From Phocaeicola sartorii JCM 17136 = DSM 21941 (GTDB lineage: Bacteria > Bacteroidota > Bacteroidia > Bacteroidales > Bacteroidaceae), in NCBI RefSeq assembly GCF_000614185.1, contig NZ_BAKM01000008.1, positions 62,001 through 126,000 on the forward strand: a DNA stretch of 64,000 bases, read 5' to 3'. Under the pieces are notes generated by a model. It was not told where the DNA came from. It was given only the letters and a program-made list of their open reading frames with translations, and made no database searches. A program made the position numbers and the translations under genes. Within the stretch, counting starts at the first letter, position 1. Each line of letters begins with the position of its first letter. Shown here in pieces: positions 34,926 through 47,500 of this stretch.

Positions 34926-37075
34926 CTATTCCTCTTCGTCCAGCAGAATGTCCATAATCTGAACGGCCGCTTTGGCAACGGAAGTTCCGGGACCGAAAAT
35001 CGCTACAACACCCGCCTTGTACAAGAAGTCATAGTCTTGAGCGGGAATGACACCACCGGCGATGACCAGAATGTCTTCACGTCCTAATTTCTTCAATTCT
35101 TCAATAATCTGAGGGATCAGAGTCTTGTGGCCGGCCGCCAATGAGGAAACGCCTACCACATGAACATCGTTTTCCACCGCGTCACGGGCAGCTTCGGCGG
35201 GAGTCTGGAACAACGGTCCCATATCTACGTCGAAACCACAGTCGGCATAACCTGTTGCGACTACTTTTGCACCACGGTCGTGTCCGTCCTGTCCCATCTT
35301 GGCAATCATGATACGCGGACGGCGACCTTCCTTCTTTGCAAATTCTTCGGTCAGTTCGCAAGCTTTTGCGAAATCTGTATCCTTTTTACTTTCTGATGAA
35401 TACACGCCTGATATAGTTCTGATTACTGCTTTATAACGTCCTACAATTGTTTCACAAGCATCCGAAATCTCGCCCAGGGTAGCGCGGACATGAGCCGCTT
35501 CTACAGCCAGTTCCAGCAAGTTGCCTTTGCCTGTTTTCACACATTCGGTGATGGCTGCCAAAGCCTTGTCTACTTCTGCCTGGTTGCGGCCTTCCTTCAA
35601 ACGCTTCAGATTCTCAATTTGTTCCAGACGTACAGCAGTATTGTCCACCTCAAGGATATCGATCGGATCTTCTTTCTCCAAACGATATTTGTTGGTGCCG
35701 ACAATAGTCTGGGCGCCGGAGTCGATGCGGGCCTGAGTACGTGCCGCCGCTTCCTCGATACGCATCTTAGGCACACCGGTTTCAATCGCTTTCGCCATAC
35801 CGCCCAGACTTTCAATTTCCTGAATATGTTCCCAAGCCTTGTGGGCCAGTTCATTAGTCAAGGATTCCACATAGTAAGAACCGCCCCATGGGTCAACATT
35901 TTTGCAGACGTATGTTTCTTCTTGGATATAAATCTGAGTATTACGTGCGATACGTGCGGAGAAGTCGGTGGGCAATGCGATCGCTTCATCCAGTGCGTTG
36001 GTGTGCAGTGACTGGGTGTGTCCCAATGCTGCCGCCATAGCTTCGATACAAGTACGGCCTACATTGTTGAACGGATCTTGCTCGGTCAGTGACCATCCCG
36101 AAGTCTGGGAGTGGGTGCGCAATGCCAGTGATTTAGGGTTCTTCGGGTTGAACTGTTTCACAATCTTGGCCCACAGCATACGTGCCGCACGCATTTTGGC
36201 GATTTCCATAAAGTGGTTCATGCCGATAGCCAGAAGAATGACAGACGCGGAGCGAATGCATCGATGTCTATGCCTGCGGCCACTCCGGCACGGAGATATT
36301 CCAGACCGTCGGCCAGTGTATAAGCCAGTTCAATATCTGCTGTGGCACCTGCTTCCTGCATGTGGTAGCCCGAGATGGAGATGGAATTGAACTTAGGCAT
36401 TTTCTGTGAGGTATATTCAAAGATGTCGGAGATGATCTTCATGGAGAAGGCGGGCGGATAAATATAGGTGTTGCGCACCATAAATTCCTTTAAGATATCA
36501 TTCTGGATGGTTCCGGCCATTTCTTCCAATTTGGCTCCCTGCTCCAAACCGGCATTGATGTAGAATGCCATGATGGGAAGCACGGCGCCATTCATGGTCA
36601 TGGAAACGGACATCTTGTTCAAGGGGATACCATCGAACAACACCTTCATGTTTTCCAATGAGCAGATAGACACGCCTGCCTTGCCTACATCACCTACCAC
36701 ACGCTCATGGTCGGGGTCATAACCGCGGTGGGTCGGAAGGTCGAACGCTACAGACAAACCTTTCTGACCTGACGCCAGATTGCGGCGATAGAATGCGTTA
36801 CTTTCTTCGGCGGTGGAGAAACCTGCGTACTGGCGGATAGTCCAGGGACGGAAGGTATACATCATGGAGTACGGGCCGCGAAGATAAGGAGGGATACCTG
36901 CTACATAGTTCAAGTGCTCCATGCCTTCCAGATCTTCTTTGGTGTAAACGGGCTTCACATTGATGTGTTCCGGCGTTTTCCAGTCGGCGGTGATGCCGTT
37001 TTCTTTTTGCCATTCCATGCCATTCTGAGGTTGGAATCCGGCATATATATCTATATTCTTAAAATTCGGTTTCAT
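34926..37075 (-). CDS. mutB: methylmalonyl-CoA mutase large subunit (frameshifted)
   Basis: The catalytic B12-dependent subunit interconverting succinyl-CoA and (R)-methylmalonyl-CoA, part of the propionate pathway of Bacteroides. About 716 aa after repair. The TIM-barrel domain shows [20 protein letters not shown] and the cobalamin domain [20 protein letters not shown], with the base-off His in DGHDRG. The first frame ends FFWLSA at 36218-36220. Restoring one G at 36230-36231 gives [20 protein letters not shown], a family-typical segment. It lies 9 nt after mutA on the minus strand. Confidence 0.95.
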
Positions 37076-37084
37076 TGTTCTTCC

Positions 37085-38994
37085 TTACTTAATTCCTAAC
37101 TTAGCGTTGTATTCTTTCAATGTGTCCAATACGTTGACACGCACATGGATGAAGTTCTCGATGCCTGCGGCTTTCAGTTCTTCCATGCAGGCGGGAGCAC
37201 CTGCTACAATGAAGATGGCGCGTCCGTCCAGTGCCTTGAATGCCGGAATGGCATATTCTGCGTATTCGTCATCGCTGGAGCAGATAACTACGATGTCGGC
37301 GCCTGCTTTCATGGCTGCTTCGACACCGGCCTCTACGGTGGGGAAGCCCAGATTGTCTATTACTTCGTAACCGGCGCAAGCCAGGAAGTTGCATGAGAAC
37401 TGGGCACGAGCCTGGCGCATGGCCAGATTGCCGATGGTCAGCATAAACGCTTTCGGGCGTTTGCCGGATTTCTCGGTCTGCAGACGAAGTGCTTCAAACT
37501 GGCTGGCGGCACGGTCGAAGTTCAATGTGGCAAACGGCTTCTCGCAAGTCGCATGGCCTCCGCCACAGCAGCATTTGGCTTCTACAGGAGTCTTTTCGCC
37601 TGCTTTTTCATTGAAGTTGGGATATTGGTTGGTACCCAGCAGGATTTCTTTACGTTTTGACACGGAGTCATGACGGGCCTTGTTGCTTGTGTTGATGGCT
37701 TCCTGTACTTTTCCTGCTTTGACCGCTTCCAGCATACCTCCTTCGTCTTCTACTTTCAAGAACAGCTCCCATGCCTGTGTGGCGATAGAAATTGTTAAGT
37801 TTTCGATGAAGTAGGAACCGGCGGCGGGGTCAACCACTTTGTTGAAATGACATTCTTCTTTCAACAACAATTGCTGGTTGCGGGCGATACGTTCGGAGAA
37901 CTCGTCCGGAGTTTCGTAAGTCTTGTCAAACGGGGTTACGGTGATGGAGTTGACACCTGCCAGAGCGGCACTCATCGCTTCCGTCTGCGTGCGGAGCAGG
38001 TTCACGTGTGCGTCAAACAAGGTCAGGTTGAAAGTGGAAGTCTCGGCATGTGCCACCATTTTGCAGGCACAGAGGCAGGTACCGTCTTCCGCCTTGTTCG
38101 GACATTCGGGCTGGCGGTTGCATTGAGGATGATATTCTTTTACGATGTCCGCCCATAGCATACGTGCGGCACGGAACTTGGCAATCTCCAGGAAATAGTT
38201 GGAACTGATGCCGAAATTGAATTTTATTTTCTTGGCGGCCAGTGCGGCGGGAACTCCTGCTTCTATCAGCTTGCTCAGGTATTCGTTACCCCAGGCCAGT
38301 GCATAGCCCAGTTCCTGTGAGATATAAGATCCGGCGTTGTTCAGCTCTATCGCATTGACGCAGATGCAACGGAATTTAGGTAGCGGAGCCAGTACTTCTA
38401 CCAGCTCTTTGGCAGTAGCGATGAAGTCGCTGAGGTCTTTGCCTTTCACCATCATCTTGCCCATAGGGTCATAGTTCACGGAGCCTTGCAACTTGGTCAG
38501 GTCGTATCCCTTCTTTTGGAAGTAATCAACCAGTAATTTGGCTAATTCCACCGTATGTCCTTGGCAAGTGGAGAAATTCAACTCAATGCATTCCGCACAG
38601 ATATCATTCAATAAAGTTTCGATGTATTCGGGACTGAGGTCTTTCTTCTTTACGTAGAATCCCAGCGAGTCAACACCCTTGTTCAAAATATCCAGTGCCT
38701 TGGCATTGGCTTCTTCGGGGCATTCCACTTTGATGTCCTGACGTACGAACCATGTGTTGTCGTCTTTCTTCGTTCCTCTCACGTATGGGAATTCTCCGGG
38801 TAGTCCTTCGGTTGTTTTCAAGCCTTCCAGATCTTCCTGACGATAAAATGGTTTTACTTTAAAACCTTCGTTGGTTCTCCAGACCAATTTTTTTTCAAAA
38901 TCAGCGCCTTTCAGGTCTGCTGTAATCTTTTCCATCACTGTTCCGTAGAAACGGCCGGGAAGTCCGAAAAGAGTTTCTCTTTACTATCTGCCAT
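37085..38994 (-). CDS. mutA: methylmalonyl-CoA mutase small subunit (start region frameshifted)
   Basis: Partner of MutB. About 636 aa. ATG 38994 gives MADSKEKLFSDFPAVSTEQ then TGA. Restoring one G at 38936 makes TEQWMEKITADLKGADFEKK, so the true protein begins at 38994 rather than at the internal ATG 38938. The C-terminal domain contains a degenerate cobalamin-like fold (RPKAFMLTIGNLAMRQARAQ) without the DxHxxG histidine, as expected for the small subunit. A Cys-rich insert (CNRQPECPNKAEDGTCLCAC) sits near residue 300. First gene of the mutAB operon. Confidence 0.93.
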
Positions 38995-39052
38995 AGTTTA
39001 TTCGGTATTAATATTTAAGAATTGTATCACATACTTTTTTCAATAGTATGGG

Positions 39053-39060
39053 CAAATATA
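39053..39060 (-). promoter_or_regulatory. candidate -7 element for mutAB
   Basis: On the minus strand TATATTTG fits TAnnTTTG, about 60 nt before the mutA start at 38994. No clear -33 box and no cobalamin riboswitch-like structure were seen in this 287-bp divergent gap. Confidence 0.5.
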
Positions 39061-39242
39061 CTAAAACCTTTTAAATAGCCTCCTTTTTTTAGTTATTTTC
39101 ATAAAGGAGAACGGGTGGTTTCTGTCATTTTGTTAAGTCATGAAAACGAAAGACGTTCTTATTGCAAAGTGGATATTGCAAAATAAATAGGAATCATGAA
39201 ATAATAGTTCTCGATTTGTTGGGCTGAGTGAGGGGAATTCAC

Positions 39243-39250
39243 TAATTTTG
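39243..39250 (+). promoter_or_regulatory. candidate -7 element for the AspT-type transporter
   Basis: TAATTTTG fits TAnnTTTG, with a TTG 21 nt upstream (in TTTGTTG) as a possible -33 element. Start codon 31 nt downstream. Confidence 0.55.
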
Positions 39251-39281
39251 CGGCAATTTTATAAAAACATAGTATTATATC

Positions 39282-40951
39282 ATGGATTGGTTACAAAATC
39301 TATTATTTGATGAAAACTCCATCGCACATATCGTGCTGCTTTATTCCTTTGTGATTGCAGTAGGGGTGTTGCTGGGAAAAATTAAATTTTTCGGGGTATC
39401 GTTAGGGGTTACTTTCGTCTTGTTTACTGGTATTGTCTGCGGACATTTCGGCTTGACGGGAAATACACAGATCCTTACATTCTTGCAGGATTTCGGACTG
39501 ATATTGTTCGTGTTCTGCATCGGACTTCAGGTAGGTCCTTCTTTTTTCTCTTCATTCAAAAAAGGTGGAATTGCCATGAACTTGGTGGCGATAGGCATTG
39601 TCGTGCTGAACATTGCTGTGGCTGTGGCTCTGTATTATGCTTGAACGGCCGGATAGAGCTGCCCATGATGGTGGGTATTCTTTGTGGTGCCGTGACGAAC
39701 ACGCCGGGACTGGGTGCTGCCAACGAAGCGTTGAGCCAGCTGAATTACAATGGCCCGCAGATAGCGATGGGATATGCGTGCGCTTATCCGTTGGGAGTGC
39801 TGGGCATCATTGGTTCTATCATTGCCATCCGCTACATTTGCCGGGTCAATCTGAAAAAGGAGGAAGAGGACATTGCTAAGGAGGAGGCTGCAAATCCTCA
39901 TCTGACTCCTCGTATGATGCATTTGGAAGTGCATAATGAGGCATTGGCGGGAAAGACTTTGCTTCAGGTCAGAGATTTTATGGGGCGTGACTTTGTCTGT
40001 TCACGTATTTTGCAGAACGGACACGTCAGTATTCCGAACCGTGATACTGTCTTTCATCTGGGTGATCAGTTGTTTGTGGTTTGTGCGGAGGATGATGCGG
40101 AAGCTATCATCGCGTTCATCGGTCCGAAAATTGAAGTGGACTGGGAAAAGCAGGATACGCCGATGGTATCCCGCCGTATCTTGATTACACAACCTAAAAT
40201 GAATGGCAAGCAACTGGGTGAATTTCATTTCAGCAGTATGTATGGTGTGAATGTGACTCGTGTCAACCGTTCGGGTATGGATATCTTCGCTTCACGTAAC
40301 TTGACTTTGCAAGTGGGCGACCGTGTGATGGTGGTAGGTCCTCAGGATGCGGTGGAACGTGTTGCCAATTTGATGGGTAACTCGTTGAAACGCCTGGATC
40401 ATCCCAATATCGTGACTATTTTTGTGGGTATCTTCCTGGGTATTTTCTTTGGCAGTCTGCCCATTGCATTCCCGGGTATTCCTACTCCGGTGAAACTGGG
40501 TCTGGCCGGTGGACCGTTGATCGTGTCTATCTTGATCGGCCGTTTCGGATATAAACTGAAACTGGTGACTTATACCACGATGAGTGCCAACCTGATGTTG
40601 CGTGAAATTGGTATTGCCTTGTTCCTTGCCAGTGTGGGGATAAAGGCCGGTGCGAATTTTGTGAATACGGTTGTCGATGGAGACGGGCTGCTGTATGTGG
40701 GCTGTGGTTTCCTTATTACAGTGATACCTTTATTAATAATGGGAGCGGTGGCACGTTTGCATTACAAAATGAATTATTTCATGCTGATGGGTCTTATTGC
40801 AGGTAGCAACACAGATCCCCCCGCATTGGCATATTCCAATCAGACAGCAGGTAATAATGCTCCGGCGGTAGGTTATTCCACTGTATATTCGGTGTCCATG
40901 TTCCTTCGTATTCTGACTGCCCAGTTATTGATATTGATATTGGCAAGCTGA
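39282..40951 (+). CDS. AspT/YidE-type transporter with two TrkA-C domains (frameshifted)
   Basis: About 556 aa after repair. Residues 1-200 hold five to six helices ([60 protein letters not shown]). Residues about 205-370 hold two cytosolic TrkA-C (RCK) domains. The last ~190 residues hold the second helix bundle ending in [20 protein letters not shown]. The aspartate:alanine exchanger family moves amino acids or dicarboxylates. The substrate here is not known. The first frame ends at 39644. Restoring one T at 39641-39642 gives [15 protein letters not shown] and joins the halves. The two halves should not be read as two genes. Confidence 0.85.
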
Positions 40952-40993
40952 TATTGGCAAAGAAGTATAAAGACAATAAAGTATAACTTGCAG

Positions 40994-41041
40994 GAGGGGG
41001 TGTTGAAAAATGATGGTTTGAATCATTTTTGACGCACCCTC
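40994..41041. other. stem-loop between the transporter and the ABC-F gene
   Basis: GAGGGGGTG (from 40994) pairs with CACCCTC (to 41041), with an inner AAAAATGAT/ATCATTTTT stem. No T-run follows, so it is a possible weak terminator or 5' leader structure of the ABC-F gene. Confidence 0.5.
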
Positions 41042-41062
41042 TTGCTGATTAAAAGAATAAAT

Positions 41063-42696
41063 ATGATTTCAGTAGATGGATTGACCGTCGAGTTTGGCGG
41101 TACCACCTTGTTCAGTGACATATCTTTTCAGATAAACGAGAAAGACCGTATCGCCTTGATGGGGAAAAACGGTGCGGGTAAATCTACCTTATTAAAGATT
41201 CTGGCTGGTGCGCGGCAGCCTAGCCGCGGAAGGGTTTCGGCTCCCAAGGATTGTGTTATAGCCTATCTTCCCCAGCATCTGATGACAGAAGACGGACGCA
41301 CCGTATTCGAGGAGGCTTCTCAGGCTTTTGCGCATCTTCATGCCATGGAGGCGGAGATAGAAGCTGTCAATAAAGAGCTTGAGACGCGTACTGACTATGA
41401 AAGTGATTCGTACATGGAGCTGATTGAGAAAGTTTCCGCCATGAGCGAGAAGTTTTATTCCATTGACCTGACCCATTTTGAGGAAGATGTGGAAAAGGCT
41501 TTGCTGGGACTTGGTTTCGTGCGTGAGGATTTCAACCGTCCCACCAGTGATTTCAGCGGTGGATGGCGTATGCGTATCGAACTGGCTAAATTATTGCTCC
41601 AGAATCCGGATGTACTGTTGCTGGACGAGCCTACCAACCATCTCGATATTGAATCCATCCAGTGGCTGGAGGATTTTCTGATCAATAGTGCCAAAGCGGT
41701 CATTGTCATCAGCCACGACCGTAAATTTGTGGATAATATCACGACCCGTACCATTGAAGTGACGATGGGACGCATTTATGATTATAAGGTGAACTATTCC
41801 CAATATCTGATTTTGCGCAAGGAACGCCGCGAGCAACAGATGAAGCAATATGAGGAGCAGCAGAAGATGATACAGGAAACCAAAGACTTCATAGAGCGGT
41901 TCAAGGCACTTACAGCAAGACTTTACAGGTGCAGAGCCGTGTGAAGATGCTCGAGAAACTGGAACTGGTTGAAGTGGACGAAGAGGATACCTCGGCGTTG
42001 CGGTTGAAATTCCCGCCTTCTCCGCGAAGTGGGAATTACCCGGTCATTATGGACAGGGTAGGAAAGACTTATGGTGACCATGTGGTTTTCAAGGATGCCT
42101 CACTGACCATCGAGAGAGGGGATAAAGTGGCTTTTGTGGGTAAGAATGGGGAAGGTAAGTCCACGTTGGTGAAGTGCATCATGCGTGAGATAGAGCATGA
42201 GGGGACTTTGACGCTGGGACACAATGTGCAGATTGGTTATTTTGCTCAGAATCAGGCTTCTTTATTGGATGAGAACCTCACGGTTTTTCAAACGATAGAT
42301 GATGTGGCGAAAGGGGAGATCCGTAATAAAATACGAGACTTGCTGGGTGCGTTTATGTTTGGCGGGCCCGAGGCTTCCATGAAGAAAGTGAAAGTGCTCA
42401 GTGGAGGGGAACGTACCCGTCTTGCCATGATCAAACTGTTGCTGGAACCAGTGAATCTGTTGATTCTGGATGAGCCTACCAATCATTTGGATATGAAGAC
42501 CAAAGATATATTGAAGCAAGCTTTGGTGGACTTTGACGGCACCTTGATTGTAGTATCTCATGACCGTGACTTTTTGGACGGATTAGTGACGAAAGTGTAT
42601 GAATTTGGGAATAAAAAGGTGAAAGAACACCTTTGTGGTATCTATGAATTCCTGGAAACAAAGAAAATGGAAAGTTTGCAGGAGTTGGAAAAATAG
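41063..42696 (+). CDS. ABC-F family ATPase (frameshifted)
   Basis: About 544 aa after repair, from ATG 41063. Two ATPase domains without membrane segments: Walker A GKNGAGKSTLLKIL and signature FSGGWRMRIELAKLL, then the second set GKNGEGKSTLVKCI and LSGGERTRLAMIKLL. The ribosome-contacting interdomain linker (YEEQQKMIQETKDFIERFK) lies between them. ABC-F proteins act on the ribosome (EttA/Uup-like) rather than in transport. The first frame ends at 41944. Restoring one G at 41905-41906 gives ERFKGTYSKTLQVQSRVKML and continues. It precedes the ECF sigma of the second PUL but is functionally separate. Confidence 0.9.
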
Positions 42697-42735
42697 ATTA
42701 GCTTTGCGTCTGTTAACTTTGGATTGGAGGTGGAG

Positions 42736-43317
42736 ATGCAAACAATTTCTATAGATATAAATAAAGTACAAAAAGGGGACGAAGCGGAGTTTCGTCTTCT
42801 TTTTAATCTTTTCTATCCTCGCCTGATGTCTGTAGCCTGCCGTTTTGTGCCTGAACACATAGCCGAAGATATTGTGCAAAGTGTCTTTGTGATGTATTGG
42901 GAGCAGAAATCTACTTTGATACCCAATGCCATTCATTCTTTCCTTTATAAATGTACCCAGAATAATTGCCTGAATTACCTGAAGCACCAGGCTGTCGTGT
43001 TGGGGCATGAGGAAGAAGTGCGTCTGGCAGAAGAACGCGTTGCCTTTCAGTTGGCAGGATCGGATGCCAATGAATTGTGGAATGAGGTGGTTGAGCGGGA
43101 TATCCGGAAATTGTTGGAAGCTTCCATTTCTAAGTTGCCTCCTAAATGTCGTCAGGCTTTCGAATTGTCTTATTTTAAAGAGATGACCTATAAAGAGATA
43201 GCGGAGGTGATGCATATATCCTCCCGTACGGTGGAAGAACACGTTCAGAAAGCCACAAAATTCTTGAGAGAGGATTTGAAGGAGGTATTGTTCTGCCTGT
43301 TATTTTTGCTTCGTTAA
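42736..43317 (+). CDS. ECF-type sigma factor of the second glycan locus
   Basis: 193 aa from ATG 42736, chosen because of the GGAGG just upstream. It is a Bacteroidetes ECF sigma of the FecI-like group: region 2 DEAEFRLLFNLFYPRLMSVA and IAEDIVQSVFVMYWEQ, region 4 LPPKCRQAFELSYFKEMTYK and EIAEVMHISSRTVEEHVQKA. In such loci the sigma is released when its FecR-type anti-sigma senses substrate at the SusC receptor. The anti-sigma and a SusC with an N-terminal signalling domain follow. Confidence 0.93.
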   Translation: MQTISIDINKVQKGDEAEFRLLFNLFYPRLMSVACRFVPEHIAEDIVQSVFVMYWEQKSTLIPNAIHSFLYKCTQNNCLNYLKHQAVVLGHEEEVRLAEERVAFQLAGSDANELWNEVVERDIRKLLEASISKLPPKCRQAFELSYFKEMTYKEIAEVMHISSRTVEEHVQKATKFLREDLKEVLFCLLFLLR

Positions 43318-43446
43318 TACCTTTCCAGCAGGCTTTTCCGGAGTCTGTGAAAAATAAAATGCAAAAAAAAGCATTTTTTTTCCTTTTTAACCCCGTAGTT
43401 CCTTCTTGGTTAATTGTCTTAATAATGAAAGACAATAAAAAAGTAA

Positions 43447-44432
43447 ATGAAGGACGAAATTTTAATTCGATATATCAGTAAGCGCTGTACTGCAACTGAA
43501 GAAAAAGAGATTCTGGAGTGGTTGAAGGAGAAAGAGAACCGTCAGCGTTTATTTGAGCTGGAGCAGATCTGGGGACTGAAAGCCGAAATGCGCTTTTCGG
43601 ATAAAGGGCGTATGGATGAGGCTTACCGGCAACTGGGCGGACGGCTTGGTTTGGGTAAGCAGGCTGAGAAGAAAGAGACACCGGTACGGAGATTCACCGT
43701 CAGGGAATGGTGGAAATATGCGGCTATTTTGGTTGCCGTTTGTCTTTTTGCAACAAACTTGTTCTATATCACGAAAGAGGAGCCAGCGGCATATAATACG
43801 GTCGTGGTTCCGAAAGGACAACGGGTTTCTTTGTTGCTGAGTGATGGGACAACAGTCTGGCTGAATGCTGAGAGCCGTTTCTCTTACCCGGCTAAGTTCT
43901 CGGAGAAATATAGAACGGTCAAATTGGAAGGAGAGGGATATTTTGAAGTGGCGCATAATCCAAATGTCCGTTCACGGTGGAATTGCCGATGTTGAACATC
44001 AGGGTGCTGGGTACAAAATTTAATGCAAAAGCCTACTTGGACGAACCTAGCTGGATTACCTTGAAAGAAGGTTCGGTGGAAGTGTCAACCTTGGATAACA
44101 AGAGCAAGGAAAGAATGCTGCCCAATGACCAGGTGTATTATACGGTTAGTGACGGTTTGGTGCTGATCAGGAGTTCGGCGCAGGCAAACGTGGACAGCTG
44201 GACTACCGGCGACTTGAGATTTGACAACAAGACCTTGAAAGAAATGGCAAAAGTGATAGAACGCCGGTATGATGTGAAAATCAGGATTATGGACAGCTCG
44301 CTGGTAGAAGAATATTTCACTTGTCATTTCAGAAAAGACCTGACTATAGATCAGGCGATGGAATTGCTGAAAGAAACCAGACGGGTGGATTATAGAATTG
44401 AAAAGAAAACGGTATACCTATATAAAAAATAA
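43447..44432 (+). CDS. FecR-type anti-sigma factor (frameshifted)
   Basis: About 328 aa after repair. The N-terminal ~75 residues are cytosolic and bind the sigma factor. A membrane helix (WWKYAAILVAVCLFATNLFY) follows near residue 90, then the periplasmic FecR domain (TVVVPKGQRVSLLLSDGTTV and WLNAESRFSYPAKFSEKYR) and a C-terminal DUF4974-like domain (LTIDQAMELLKETRRVDYRI). The first frame ends at 43995. Restoring one C at 43968-43969 gives NPNVPFTVELPMLNIRVLGT. It is the transmembrane partner between SusC and the sigma factor. Confidence 0.9.
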
Positions 44433-44575
44433 CAGTATGTGAAACTTTGAAAAACAACGGATGCCTATGAAGTAAAACCTTTGCAAAAAATGAAGGCCGA
44501 AGACGCACCACCATCTTTCGACCCGGATTAATGAGTAACCTTATAATTTATTACAAACTAATCAATTACAAATGT

Positions 44576-47500
44576 ATGGATAATATTATGAAATGCACGC
44601 CATTGGATGAGCAAAAATCACTATGGCTACGAAAAACATGGTTAATTATGAAATTTTTTGTTCTTTTTCTATTATTGGGAACGATCCCGTGCTGGGCAGG
44701 CGTCGCTTATTCACAGAATGTGAAGATGTCTTTGGATATGGAAAATACGACGGTAAATGATGTGATTAATGCTATTGAGAAAAAAGGGGAGTTCTATTTT
44801 ACCTATAATCTGAATCAAATCAATGTCAACCGAAAAGTATCCATTAAAGTAGAAAATAAAACGATCAACCAGATTCTGGATCAGTTGTTCTCGGAATCAG
44901 GTGTTAATTATAAAATAGAAAATCGTCACATCGTATTGTATAAGCAGGTTGCTTCCGAAGTGGCAGCGGTGAAACAGCAGAAGTCTATAAGCGGTATTGT
45001 AGCCGATGATCAGGGAGAGCCTATCATTGGTGCCAGTGTCTTGGAAAAGGGTACAACAAATGGTACGATCACTGATTTGGACGGTCATTTTACTTTATCT
45101 ATCGGCAAGGGAACAGAACTGATCGTCTCTTACGTAGGTTATACCACAAAAACTGTGAAAATAGGCAATCAGTCCACACTGAAAATTATATTGGTGGAAG
45201 ATACCAAGACTTTGGATGAGGTGGTAGTGATTGGTTATGGCACACAGAAAAAGTCGGATATTTCAGGTTCGGTAACGTCTGTATCGGGTGATAAATTGTC
45301 TAAAATCCCTACCGCTAATGCGGAGATGGCATTGCAAGGTATGGCTCCGGGCTTGTCGGTAAACTTTGGCAGTGGCGCTGCCGGTTCTTCTGCCACTTTG
45401 CAGGTGCGCGGTGTGACTTCCTGGAAGGATGATGATGGTGAGAACAGCGAGAGCAACGGTCCGCTGGTAATCATTGACGGTGTTCCGGGAAATATGTCTT
45501 ATCTGAATCCGGAGGATATTAAATCTATTTCCGTATTGAAGGATGCTGCTACAGCCGCAATCTATGGAGCACGTTCGGCAGCTGGTGTTATCTTGATTGA
45601 AACACATCGTGGTACGATGAATTCAGCTCCGAAGATTACTTTTTCCGGTTATTGGGGGTTGAGTGCCATGCCGAAGCGCTTGGATGTTTGTAACTCGGCC
45701 GAGTTTATCAAGGTACGCAAGATGGCATTGACAAATGCCGGTACGGACGAAAGCCGTTGGCCTAAATATATCAGCGAATATGAGAGAGATCCGAGTCAGT
45801 TTGCCGATACCGACTGGCAGAAAGAGTATTACCAGCGCGGCTTTACACAAAAATATAACATTGGCTACACCGCAGGTAGCGCTAACTCCAATGTCTCTCT
45901 TTCTGCTTTCTACAGCAAGACAGATGGTGTGACCATTGCTACCGGAGATGAAAAATTCGGTTTCCGTTTGAATTCTGATGTTACCCGTGGTAAGTTTAAA
46001 ATGGGTGAATCAGTAAGCTATAGCCGTTGGTCTGCCGATCTGGAGTCCAATTCGGGTTTCTCTTCCATCTATCAGGTGACGAATATGGAACCGTTGGCGT
46101 TCCTTTACGATGAGAACAATGATGGTGGTTATGGCGGCGCCATTTCCGGTATGGGTATGTCTGATGCCGGTAACCAGGTGGCTTTCAATAAATTGATTGA
46201 CAATACAAGTTCTAACGACTATATCGCAGCTTCCGGCTATTTGCAATACGAGCCGATCAAAGGACTTATTGTGAAATTCAATGCCAGCCGTAACATGTAC
46301 TTTGGTAAAACCCGTCTTTTCAAACCTACTTACGAAATCGGTTCGGCCAAACGGAATACGATGGCCAGTTTGTCTGAAGCGCGCACACAGACTACCAACG
46401 ACTTGCTGGAACTGACAGCTAATTATGACAAGACCATTGCCGAACAACACAATCTTTCTCTTTTGTTGGGACTTTCCCAGGAAGAAAATAAGTATGACGA
46501 CCTTAGTGCTTCCGGTTCTGATTTTGAGAACAACGACATGAGCCTGATGGGACATGCCAAGAGCAACTATTCTGTAGGGGGTACCAAAACCCGCAGTGCC
46601 CTTCGTTCTCTCTTCGGACGTGTGAACTATAACTACATGATGCGTTACATGATTATGGCCTCTTTCCGTTATGATGGCTCCTCACGTTTTGCCAAAGGTA
46701 ACAAATGGGGTTTCTTCCCTTCCGTATCATTAGGATGGAACATTGCCAATGAACCGTTTTGGGAAAATTTGAAAGAGACAGTTTCCATGTTTAAGTTCCG
46801 TTTGAGCTACGGTGCTTTGGGTAATCAGAACATTGGTCTTTACCGGTACATTCCTACTTTAAGCTACAATACTCATGTATTGAACTATCCTTTTGGCGGT
46901 CGTGAAACTTCTATGGGATATGCAGTCACTGCTTTTCCGTCGAGCGACATCAAGTGGGAAACAACGGTATATAAGAATATAGGTGTGGATGTGAGCTTGT
47001 GGAACAATAAACTGGAACTTTCTGCGGAGGCTTATATCAAGAATACCAGTGATATGCTTTCTAGCCGTAACATCAGTCTGGCTACCGGTTATAACTCTTC
47101 TATTTTGGTGAACGATGGTAAGTTGCGCACAACCGGTTTTGAAATGCAAGCCATCTATCATGGCAAAGCCGGAGGCTTGAAGTACGATTTGGATTTGAAT
47201 TTGTCTCACTATAAGAGTGTGCTGAAATCGATGGCCAATCCCGATTATCTGTATGAATATGGTGCCTTACGCACTTACGTAGGAGGTGAGATCGGTGAAT
47301 TCTGGGTATATCAAACTGCTGGAATCTTCCAGAACCAGGAAGAAGTGAACGAATGGAATTCCGCTCATGGTTATAAGGATCAAAACGGTAACTGGCAACC
47401 CTTGCAGCCTGTCGCCAAACCGGGTGATATCCGTTTCGTTGATCAGAATGGAGATGGTATGCTCGATACAAACGACCGTGTGAAAGTGGGTAGTGGCACA

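Noticed and set aside
34926-37075. Separate cobalamin-binding small protein gene (34926-36221)
   Set aside because: It is the C-terminal two-thirds of MutB. One G restored at 36230-36231 gives the normal [18 protein letters not shown] junction.
38995-39281. Cobalamin riboswitch upstream of mutAB
   Set aside because: No B12-box-like segment or suitable fold could be recognised in the 287-bp gap, although the enzyme uses B12.
39282-40951. Two half-size transporter genes forming a heteromeric AspT-type carrier
   Set aside because: The halves overlap by a few bases and join perfectly with one T restored, and the same pattern recurs in unrelated genes across the window.
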